From assembly GCF_041008525.1 (NCBI RefSeq), contig NZ_JBFLUG010000009.1, positions 1 to 64,000 on the forward strand: a stretch of DNA of 64,000 nt. The letters are read 5' to 3'. Every line of letters begins with the position of its first letter. The stretch's first letter is position 1. Shown here in pieces: positions 1 to 6,906 of the stretch. This DNA comes from Parafrankia sp041008525. Its GTDB lineage: Bacteria > Actinomycetota > Actinomycetes > Frankiales > Frankiaceae. A program made the position numbers and the translations under genes. The notes under the pieces were generated by a model, which searched no databases, was not told the origin of the DNA, and saw only the letters and a list, made by a program, of their open reading frames with translations.

Positions 1-1
1 G

Positions 2-244
2 CCGTCGACCGGCCCGGCGCCGACTCCCACCGACGGCCCGGTGAGCCCCCCGCCGGATGGCGAGGCTCCCCCTCCCCCGGTGACCGCACCGCCGACGACG
101 GCTCCGACGCCGGAGCCTCCGACCTCGGCTCCGCCGGAGTCGCCCGCACCGGCGCCGGTGGAGAGCACGCTGCCGAATCCTCTCCCCAACTTCCCGCGCT
201 TTCCCTTCCCCTGGCCGCCCACGGCGCAGCCCGTCGCGGTCTGA
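2..244 (+). CDS. Proline-rich C-terminal fragment of an unknown protein (5' truncated by window)
   Basis: The frame is open from the first complete codon at position 2 to the stop at 242-244, so the gene begins before the window. The visible 80 residues are almost entirely Pro, Ala, Thr, Ser and Glu, ending in a short aromatic/proline segment (NFPRFPFPWPP) and QPVAV. Such tails are typical of secreted or cell-wall proteins and of kinase linkers in high-GC actinobacteria. No domain is visible, so no function can be given. It converges on the copper gene that ends at 291, and no terminator hairpin is obvious in the 46-base gap. Confidence 0.5.
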   Translation, partial: PSTGPAPTPTDGPVSPPPDGEAPPPPVTAPPTTAPTPEPPTSAPPESPAPAPVESTLPNPLPNFPRFPFPWPPTAQPVAV

Positions 245-290
245 CCCCGCCGTCACGGCCTGACCCCGATCGGCGCACCGCCCAGCCGGA

Positions 291-2129
291 TCAGCGCACC
301 ATGTAGAAGACGGTCGTCACATACTGGTCGAAGTCGTTGACACGCAGGGTGAACCGCAGCTGCCACTCGCCGGGCAATGGCACGCCGACCCCTTCGGCGA
401 CTACGTGCCCATCCGTGACCTCCGTCAGCGGGACCTCCAACGGCCCGACGCCGGCCGAGGGAAGAGTCAGCTCGCCGCTGGCCTCGACGAGCCGCTGCGG
501 TCGCCCCTGCGGGTCATACGTGTAGACGTGAATGGTCTGCAGCCCGGTTCTGGTTGGCGCGATCTCCACGTCGACGGTCATCGGCCCGGCGATCGCCGTC
601 CTGGAGAAGGGCGGGGCGTAGGAGTCCCGGCCGGGGATGGTGTTGACCAGCACCGAGGTGACTGCCAGCACGGCGACACCGACGACGATCTCGAAGACCA
701 CCCCGCGACGCAGTCCGGTGACGGCCAGCGAGGTGACCGGCATGGCTGAGGCGGACTGGAAGTGCCGGCGGACCCACCGCCGTGCCAGCAGACCCAGGCC
801 CAGCATGCCGAGGACAAACCAGAGCTTGTACAGCAGCAGGCGTCCGTAGGTCGTGTCGAACAGCGCTCCGAAGGCACCGATCTCCCGCCACGTCTGGAGG
901 GTCCCGGTCAGCACGATCAGGGCGACCGCGATCGTGGCCGTCCTGGACCAGCGTGGCAGCACCTGGGCCAGCTCGCCGGACCAGGCCGCCGCCACAGGCG
1001 GATCGATTAGCAGGTCGACGTCCGACCCGACACCGCCGGACGGAACCTCCGCCGTCCGCCGGGCGCCGCAGCCGGACCCGTCGAGCAGGGCCAGGCCCAG
1101 GACGCACAGCCCGCCCAGCCAGATCGCCATGGCGGCGGTGTGCACGGTCATGACAGCCGTGGCCAGCCAGACCCGGTCGCCCGCACTGGCGTGACCGATC
1201 ATCGCCATGGTCGTCACGAGGACGAGGCCGAGCCCGGCGAGCTCCACCAGGCCGCGGCGGCCGGCTCCGTCCGCGGGCGCGTCCCCGCCCGCGGGCGCCG
1301 GCGCGGACAGCCGGCGGAGCAGCGGCACCGCCAGCAGCAGGGCGAGCACGCGGATGGCCAGGAGCTGGCCGTACCGACTGTCGAGGGTCACAGCCAGCGG
1401 ATCCGGGCTCAGGACGTCGGACATCCCGGAACCGGCGCTGTACGGCCCCTGGAACACCAGCATGCCGAGCGCGCCGGCGAGGCTGAGCAGCCAGCCGGCC
1501 GCGATCAGCCGGGCCGGGCCGGAGCGGCGTGCCCCGGGCGGCCAGAGGACGCCGACGAAGAAGGTCGCACCGACCAGCAGCGCGGCTCCAGCGAAGGCCA
1601 CAAGACGGGCCACGCCCAGGGACACCCCGACCGCGCGGGACCCGCCGCCGCCGGAAGCGGCGGCCGCGGCCGCGCCGGCGTCCGGCGGGCCGCCGACCCC
1701 GAAGGCGAAGGCACCGCCGACCGGATGGCTGTCCGCGGAGACGACCCGCCAGCTCACGACATACGTCCCCGGGCCGAGGCCGCCACGCAGGGCGACCGTT
1801 ACCTCCGAGGCGGATCCGCCGCCCCGGGTGTCGCCCTCGTCGACCCGGGTGCCGGAGGCATCGAGAACGCGGATCGCGTCCGACTTGATCGAGACGGATT
1901 CGCTGAACGACAGCGTCACCCGGTCCGGCGCGGCGTCGAGAGCCGCCCCGCCGACCGGGTTGCTGCCGGTCAGCGTGGCGTGCGCGGAGGCCGGGAGGGC
2001 CGTCACCAGCAATGCCGCGACGGCCAGCCCGAGCACCGCCAGCACCCGCCGGACGCCACCGACGCGCCACGGTGCACCACGATCACGAATGGCCCCGGTG
2101 TCGTGGGCGGTCCTGCGGAGTCCGGTCAT
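291..2129 (-). CDS. CopC-CopD fusion copper resistance/uptake protein
   Basis: 612 residues. A signal peptide (about 26-49) ends in PASA, so His50 would be the mature N-terminus, the usual copper ligand of CopC. Residues 50-145 form a CopC-type beta-barrel (ATLTGSNPVGGAALDAAPDR, SFSESVSI, SWRVVSADSHPVGGAFAFGV). About eight membrane helices follow from residue 172 to 500 (CopD), with conserved His in MIGHASAGDR. A periplasmic YtkA-like beta domain ends the chain. Fused CopC-CopD proteins of this type (YcnJ family) are linked to copper import or resistance. The upstream neighbour on the same strand is a YcnI-like protein, the usual partner. Start choice is uncertain because no Shine-Dalgarno is visible before 2129; a GTG near residue 23 is an alternative. 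Confidence 0.9.
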   Translation of the reverse strand: MTGLRRTAHDTGAIRDRGAPWRVGGVRRVLAVLGLAVAALLVTALPASAHATLTGSNPVGGAALDAAPDRVTLSFSESVSIKSDAIRVLDASGTRVDEGDTRGGGSASEVTVALRGGLGPGTYVVSWRVVSADSHPVGGAFAFGVGGPPDAGAAAAAASGGGGSRAVGVSLGVARLVAFAGAALLVGATFFVGVLWPPGARRSGPARLIAAGWLLSLAGALGMLVFQGPYSAGSGMSDVLSPDPLAVTLDSRYGQLLAIRVLALLLAVPLLRRLSAPAPAGGDAPADGAGRRGLVELAGLGLVLVTTMAMIGHASAGDRVWLATAVMTVHTAAMAIWLGGLCVLGLALLDGSGCGARRTAEVPSGGVGSDVDLLIDPPVAAAWSGELAQVLPRWSRTATIAVALIVLTGTLQTWREIGAFGALFDTTYGRLLLYKLWFVLGMLGLGLLARRWVRRHFQSASAMPVTSLAVTGLRRGVVFEIVVGVAVLAVTSVLVNTIPGRDSYAPPFSRTAIAGPMTVDVEIAPTRTGLQTIHVYTYDPQGRPQRLVEASGELTLPSAGVGPLEVPLTEVTDGHVVAEGVGVPLPGEWQLRFTLRVNDFDQYVTTVFYMVR

Positions 2130-2189
2130 GATGCGTCCGTTCAGGGGATGGGGTGCCCCGCGCCGAGGCGGAGGGCACCCCCGGGCAGG

Positions 2190-2951
2190 TCAGGCGCGGC
2201 GGCGGGTGCTGATCAGCGCGAAGGCACCGGCACCCAGCCCGAGCAGACCCAGGACCAGGCCGGTGATCCCGAGCGCACGGGCCGTGCCGTCCGACTCGGA
2301 CCCGGCCGTCGCCGACTGGCTCGTGCCCTCCTCCGCCCCCGCGGATGTGGACGCCTCGTCGGCGTCGGCACCACCGGCACCGTGCCCGGAGCCTTTCCCG
2401 GCCGTCAGCGTGATCGCCGGGGCGGGATGCTCCGGCTCGGCGCCGCCGGGAGCGGCCACGTCGATCCACCGGACGACCTCTCCGTCGGAGTAGGTCTGCA
2501 GTGCCTTGAAGACGACTTGGTCGACGCCCTCGGGCAGCGGGCCGGCCGAGACGTTGAACGTGTCGAACTCGCCGGGCCGGATGCCCCCGCCGTCCTGCGC
2601 GGTCCAGGTGATCTTCGTAATGATCTCGTTGATCTGAGTGCCGTGGGAGGTCAACGGTTTGGACGGCGTCCCCTTGGTCACCGTGTACGTCCAGCCGGGC
2701 TTGGGCTGGACGGTGACCGAGGCGATCGGGGCCTCCGCAGGGAACTGGACGTCGACTCCGGTGGTCGACGCCGTGTCACTCTCGGTCGGCACCTTGAACG
2801 TCAGGGTGGAGTAGCCACCCGCGGTGGCCTCCGAGGGCGACACGGTGACGTGCGCGGACGCGGGCAGCGCAAGCGCCACGGTGCCCGCCGCGGCGACAAG
2901 CGTGCACAGCGCACCGCGACGGAGGCGGGCTGCACGGATGGTGCGGGGCAT
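2190..2951 (-). CDS. ycnI: YcnI-like (DUF1775) membrane-anchored copper-binding protein
   Basis: 253 residues. The start at 2951 is chosen because AAGGAGGT lies just upstream; the frame stays open further 5' but without a better site. The signal peptide ends in PASA, leaving His34 as the mature N-terminus, the metal ligand known in YcnI. The DUF1775 beta-sandwich covers about 34-180 (HVTVSPSEATAGGYSTLTF, KPGWTYTVTKG, ITWTAQDGGGIRPGEFDTF). A charged Gly/Ala/Ser-rich linker and one C-terminal helix (GLVLGLLGLGAGAFAL) with a basic tail anchor it to the membrane. It lies 60 bases upstream of the CopC-CopD fusion, so the two are probably co-transcribed and act together on extracytoplasmic copper. 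The family call is firm; the direct copper role is by homology. Confidence 0.9.
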   Translation of the reverse strand: MPRTIRAARLRRGALCTLVAAAGTVALALPASAHVTVSPSEATAGGYSTLTFKVPTESDTASTTGVDVQFPAEAPIASVTVQPKPGWTYTVTKGTPSKPLTSHGTQINEIITKITWTAQDGGGIRPGEFDTFNVSAGPLPEGVDQVVFKALQTYSDGEVVRWIDVAAPGGAEPEHPAPAITLTAGKGSGHGAGGADADEASTSAGAEEGTSQSATAGSESDGTARALGITGLVLGLLGLGAGAFALISTRRRA

Positions 2952-3219
2952 GGGTGACCTCCTTGAAGGCTCGTCGGGCCTTCCTGGCTGGCGATCGGAC
3001 TGGTGACCCGAGCACCGGGGTCGTCGTTCCCGGCCTGGCCGGAGGGGACATTCCGCGCAGGCGGCAGCGGGCGGACGGGCGGCAGCCGTCAGGCGCCGCT
3101 CGCCGCGGCAGGGCCACCCGCATGTTCCAGAGCTGTTCCGGTCACGGGTGGACCCACGCTGTTCACCGACGTCCGCGCACGACACGTGTGCACGTGGACG
3201 TCCCCACCACCCGGCCTGA

Positions 3220-3996
3220 TCAGCAGACCGGGTGGAGACTCGACCCCGGTCGCCGTCCGGGCGGGCCGCGCCAGTCGGCGTCGCTTCCCAGCAGGAGGAG
3301 ATGCACAGTCCAGCGGCCGCCAGGACCGCCATGGGCACCGGGCTGGCCGCGGCCAGCCCGCCCCAGGGACGCCGCCAGGGCTGCACCGCCGCCGGCCGCC
3401 GGCCAAGCGCCGGTGCCGGTGGCCACCGCCAGCCGGCCGGCGGCCCGCAGCCACTCGGTCATGCCCGTGAGCAGAACTGCCACTGCCCTGACGCGGCGGT
3501 CCACAGCCTCGCGCAACGCGGCCGTGGCCCACAGCCGCCGTTCGCTGCGGTGCAGCGCGACCGCCACGCACAGCGCGGCGAGGGCGTGGCCGCCCGCCAT
3601 CGCGGGGCCGGGGACAAGCGTGGTGAGCAGGTGCGCACTCGCACTCGCACCCGCACTCGCACCCGCGCTCGCACCGGTGACGTCGTGCGGCACCCGGCCG
3701 ACCGGGTGGGTGGCCGGCCCGTGGTGCGCCGCCAGCACGAACACCGTGTGCAGCAGCACCTGGGCGGCGACGACCTCCCGGGCGAACGCGGCCAGGGGAC
3801 GCTCCCGGCCGGCGAGGCCGAATGCCATCCGGACGAGCAGCGCGGTCGAGATCAGCACCAGGGCGGGGGACGGGCCGATACCGGCGGTGGCGACGTGCGC
3901 AGCGATCGCGAGACACACCGAGGCCACACCGAACACGGCCGCCCGTGCGAAGCGGCCCGTGTCACGTACGCCCCTCACGAGGGGTAAGCCTGCCAT
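3220..3996 (-). CDS. Multi-pass membrane protein in copper cluster, function unknown
   Basis: 258 residues with four to five predicted membrane helices (for example VFGVASVCLAIAAHVATAG and LVLISTALLVRMAFGLAG). A His-containing loop holds AAHHGPATHPVGRVPHD and a small Ala/Gly/Ser repeat (about residues 108-120) encoded by a short tandem DNA repeat. The C-terminal 70 residues are low-complexity and basic. I do not recognise the family. It sits between the DUF1775 gene and another membrane protein on the same strand, so a role in copper trafficking is plausible by context only. Its 3' end is 268 bases upstream of the ycnI start, so it may or may not be co-transcribed with it. Confidence 0.65.
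   Translation of the reverse strand: MAGLPLVRGVRDTGRFARAAVFGVASVCLAIAAHVATAGIGPSPALVLISTALLVRMAFGLAGRERPLAAFAREVVAAQVLLHTVFVLAAHHGPATHPVGRVPHDVTGASAGASAGASASAHLLTTLVPGPAMAGGHALAALCVAVALHRSERRLWATAALREAVDRRVRAVAVLLTGMTEWLRAAGRLAVATGTGAWPAAGGGAALAASLGRAGRGQPGAHGGPGGRWTVHLLLLGSDADWRGPPGRRPGSSLHPVC
3635..3674. repeat. Short tandem repeat, about 6-bp unit, inside membrane-protein gene
   Basis: The plus strand reads GCACTC/GCACCC units in succession, about six to seven copies, encoding alternating Ala, Ser and Gly in the minus-strand membrane protein (AGASAGASAS). The period is a multiple of three, so copy-number changes would keep the frame. Confidence 0.8.
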
Positions 3997-4033
3997 GAAC
4001 CCACGGGTCGGGAGGCGGCAACCACATCGACTG

Positions 4034-5128
4034 TCATGGGACGGACACCTCGGACACTCGCGCCTGCCGGCGCAGCGCCAGCCACACGGCGGTGCCGAGC
4101 CCCAGGCCGGCCCCCAGCGTCACCGCGGTCAGGACGCGGGCCAACATGATCGGGCCGACTATCGGCGCCCCCGAGCGGACGAACACTCCCAGGTCCGGGA
4201 CACCGCCGAGCACCGCGAGCAGCAGCCCCACGCTCACCGCCAGGTAGCGGCCGATCTCCGAGCGGCGGGCGATGAGCACCGCCCCGGCCAGACCGCACAG
4301 CCACACCACGATCTGGACGGCGTTGCCCCAGAAGAAGGCGTCGAGCCGACCGTCGGCGTTCGCCAGGGCGATCAGGGCGGAGTGCGCGACGTCCACCGCG
4401 ACCAGGCCGGCGAGCGCCAGCGCGAGCGGCCAGCCGGCCCGCCGGACGAAGCCCAGCGCGACCGTGCCGACCAGGACGGCCAGCGAGAGCCCGACCCAGG
4501 GCAACGGCGACGGCCCGGGAACCCACTCCAGCCGGCCGCCGTACCGGACGTCCCGGCCGTCCACCGTCAGCGGCAGGGTCCAGTCCTGTACCAGGTGCCG
4601 ACTGCCCGGGTCGGCACGGACGGCCGGCGGGTCGACCGAGCCCATCCAGTGGACCCGGTGGTCGTGCCAGAACGCCGTCACCCGGCCGCCCGCCACGCCC
4701 GAGACCTGCACCCACTCCGGCTCGGCGGCCGCGTCGACGACGCCGGCCGGCCCGGCGTCGTCGCCCTCCCGGCTCGCGTTCAGATAGGTCGCGGATGAGC
4801 GCCGGTTCTCCCACACGCCGTGGCCGTCGAGACGTAGGTAGGGTTCGTTCTCATAACCCTCGACGACGACCGGGACGCCCGCCGTGACGACCAGACGTAC
4901 CCGACTGCCGTTCTCGACGACGCTCAGCTCCACGCCCGGCACGCCAGGCTCCGTGGTGACGGTGGTGCGGTAGTTGGTCGGGCCGACCCCACCGACCGTG
5001 TGCGCCGAGGCCGGGCCGGCCAGCGTCACCAGCCAGCACACGCCCCCGAGGAGCACGGCGAAGACGGCCGCGGTTCCACGGCAGGCCCGCCGCACCACGG
5101 CACGGCGGGTGACCCGTGCACTGACCAT
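4034..5128 (-). CDS. Secreted/membrane protein with mature N-terminal His, copper cluster
   Basis: 364 residues from ATG 5128 (an in-frame start at 5152 would add eight residues; neither has a clear ribosome site). A signal peptide (about 20-42) ends in GPASA, so the mature protein would begin His43-Thr-Val. An extracytoplasmic beta-rich region of about 160 residues follows (VEGYENEPYLRLDGHGVWEN, HDHRVHWMGSVDP). Five or six membrane helices form the C-terminal half. This layout (soluble outer domain then membrane bundle) parallels CopC-CopD, and the family occurs widely in actinobacteria, but I know no proven function. A copper role is inferred from the N-terminal His and from neighbours at 291-2951. 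It is divergent from the MOSC gene, with about 30 bases between starts. Confidence 0.75.
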   Translation of the reverse strand: MVSARVTRRAVVRRACRGTAAVFAVLLGGVCWLVTLAGPASAHTVGGVGPTNYRTTVTTEPGVPGVELSVVENGSRVRLVVTAGVPVVVEGYENEPYLRLDGHGVWENRRSSATYLNASREGDDAGPAGVVDAAAEPEWVQVSGVAGGRVTAFWHDHRVHWMGSVDPPAVRADPGSRHLVQDWTLPLTVDGRDVRYGGRLEWVPGPSPLPWVGLSLAVLVGTVALGFVRRAGWPLALALAGLVAVDVAHSALIALANADGRLDAFFWGNAVQIVVWLCGLAGAVLIARRSEIGRYLAVSVGLLLAVLGGVPDLGVFVRSGAPIVGPIMLARVLTAVTLGAGLGLGTAVWLALRRQARVSEVSVP

Positions 5129-5157
5129 GACGATCTGAGCGTACGGCCACACGGAAC

Positions 5158-6102
5158 ATGGCGGGGCATATTCGGCCGGGCCGGCCGGCCCCGGAGGCTC
5201 TGAGAAAGCAGGTGCCCGTGACCAGCCACGGCGTCCGTCCCGACGGTGGCCGCGGCGGCCGCGTCGTCGAGCTCTACCGGTATCCGCTGAAGGGTTTCAG
5301 CCCGGAGGGGGTCGGCGAGGTGACGCTCTCGGCGGGCGACGGCGTGCCCGGCGACCGGATGTTCGCTCTCGCCCGGCCGGACACCGCCTATTCCGAGGAC
5401 GCGCCGGAGTTTCTCCCCAAGACCCGCTTCGTGATGCTCCAGAAGGATGAGGCGATCGCGCGGGTCCGCACGTCCTACGACCCCGCGACCGGGGTGCTCG
5501 CCTACGGCCTGGCCGGGGAGACCGGCGGGGCGACCGAGACCGGCGGGGCGACCGGGGTGGCGGTGGAACGGGCCGACCTGGCCAGCGCCCAGGGGCGCCA
5601 GGCGTTCGAGGAGTTCGTCCAGAAGCTGCTGGGGCCCGGGCTCGGCGGCCGGCCGCGGCTCGTCGCGGCCCGCCCCCCGCACCGGTTCACCGACGCGGGC
5701 GGTGCCGGCGACACGTTCATGCACGCCGTCTCGGTGATCAACCTCGCCTCCGTGCGCGATCTCGCCGACCGGATCGGCCAGCCCGTCGACCCGCTGCGGT
5801 TCCGGGCGAACGTCTACGTGGACGGGATCCGTCCGTGGGCGGAGCTCGGCTGGACCGGTCTGGAGCTCGGCCTCGGCGCGTCCCGCGTCCGGGTGCTGGC
5901 ACGCACCCCGCGCTGCGCGGCGACCACGGTCAACCCCGGCACGGGCGCCCGGGACATCCGCATGCTCAAGGAACTGTCCAGCAACTACGGGCACACGGAC
6001 TGCGGGATCTATGTCACCGTGCTCACCGGTGCGACGCTGCGCCCGGGCACGCCGCTCACCCCACCGGTCGGGCACGAGGAGGACCTACTGTGCGGGTCGT
6101 GA
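5158..6102 (+). CDS. MOSC domain protein
   Basis: 314 residues. The N-terminal beta-barrel segment (VELYRYPLKGFSPEGVGEVT, GVPGDRMFALARPDTAY) matches MOSC_N. The C-terminal MOSC domain holds the conserved Cys in RTPRCAATTVNPGTGARDI that marks Mo/sulfur-carrier enzymes of the mARC/YiiM/MoCo-sulfurase group. Expected role: binding a molybdenum cofactor and reducing N-oxygenated substrates, or handling sulfur; the substrate cannot be read from sequence. The start at 5158 has no ribosome site, and a GTG around 5213 near residue 19 is also possible. A Gly/Ala/Thr repeat (AGETGGATETGGATG) lies in a loop. Its last 13 bases overlap the response regulator gene, implying translational coupling. Confidence 0.85.
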   Translation: MAGHIRPGRPAPEALRKQVPVTSHGVRPDGGRGGRVVELYRYPLKGFSPEGVGEVTLSAGDGVPGDRMFALARPDTAYSEDAPEFLPKTRFVMLQKDEAIARVRTSYDPATGVLAYGLAGETGGATETGGATGVAVERADLASAQGRQAFEEFVQKLLGPGLGGRPRLVAARPPHRFTDAGGAGDTFMHAVSVINLASVRDLADRIGQPVDPLRFRANVYVDGIRPWAELGWTGLELGLGASRVRVLARTPRCAATTVNPGTGARDIRMLKELSSNYGHTDCGIYVTVLTGATLRPGTPLTPPVGHEEDLLCGS

Positions 6103-6737
6103 TCGCGGAGGACTCCGTACTGCTGCGTGAGGGCCTGCGCCGACTGCTGACCGAGTCCGGCTGCGAGGTGGTGGCCACGGTCGGTGACGGTCCCGGCCTG
6201 GTCGACGCGATCGTCGAGCACCGGCCGGACGTCTCGGTGGTCGACGTCCGGATGCCGCCGTCGCACCGTGACGAGGGGCTGCGCGCGGCGATCACCGCGC
6301 GGGGCAGGGTGCCCGGGTCACCGGTCCTCGTCCTGAGCCAGTACGTGGAGAAGCAGTACGCCAGCGAGCTGCTCGCCGACGGTGTCGGGGCGGTGGGCTA
6401 CCTGCTCAAGGACCGCGTCGCCGACGTTCGTGAGTTCGTCGAGGCGGTCCGGCGGGTCGCCTCCGGCGGGACGGTGATGGATCCCGAGGTGGTCGCCCAG
6501 CTGCTGGTCAGCAGCCGCCGCAACGATCCGATGGCCGCCCTCACGCCACGCGAGCGCGAGGTGCTGGGCCTGATGGCCGAGGGCCGGTCGAACGCGGCGA
6601 TCGCGGGGGCACTCGTGGTGAGCGGCGGCGCCGTGGAGAAACACATCTCGAACGTCTTCACCAAGCTCGGGCTGGAGTCCTCCGGCAACGACCACCGGCG
6701 GGTCCTCGCGGTCCTGGCCTACCTCCGCGAGTCCTAG
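6090..6737 (+). CDS. NarL/FixJ-type (LuxR family) response regulator
   Basis: 215 residues from GTG 6090, preceded by GAGGAGG at 6076-6082. The receiver domain spans residues 1-120, with the acidic pair at Glu7/Asp8, phospho-acceptor Asp52 (VSVVDVRMPP), Ser83 in the Thr/Ser position and Lys107 (YLLKDR). A LuxR helix-turn-helix covers about 148-205 (LTPREREVLGLMAEGRSNAA, VEKHISNVFTKLGL). All residues needed for phosphorylation and DNA binding are present. No histidine kinase is adjacent, so it is an orphan regulator in this window. It overlaps the MOSC gene by 13 bases and is probably made with it. Targets are unknown; the amine oxidase gene downstream is a candidate by position only. Confidence 0.92.
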   Translation: MRVVIAEDSVLLREGLRRLLTESGCEVVATVGDGPGLVDAIVEHRPDVSVVDVRMPPSHRDEGLRAAITARGRVPGSPVLVLSQYVEKQYASELLADGVGAVGYLLKDRVADVREFVEAVRRVASGGTVMDPEVVAQLLVSSRRNDPMAALTPREREVLGLMAEGRSNAAIAGALVVSGGAVEKHISNVFTKLGLESSGNDHRRVLAVLAYLRES

Positions 6738-6739
6738 GC

Positions 6740-6755
6740 CCAGGACCCGTCCTGG
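6740..6755 (+). terminator. Possible short hairpin after response regulator gene
   Basis: Inverted repeat CCAGGAC / GTCCTGG with a two-base loop, three bases after the stop, followed by direct TCCTG repeats. There is no T-tract. It could be a weak terminator or simple low-complexity sequence. Confidence 0.3.
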
Positions 6756-6906
6756 TCCTGTCGGTCCTGTCCTGGAGCCGCCCTGGACCTGTGCACCGGA
6801 CCTGCACACGGCGCGGACGGGCACGGTTGTGTCGCCGGAGGCCTCTACTTTTGAGGTGCTCCCGTTCCCTGCGGGACAGGCCAGACCCTGAATGGTGGAG
6901 GTGGCC

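Noticed and set aside
1140..4798. Two 600-codon plus-strand frames over the copper cluster
   Set aside because: Antisense to CopC-CopD, YcnI-like and membrane-protein genes with good signal peptides and ribosome sites; composition is Arg/Gly/Pro/Gln only.
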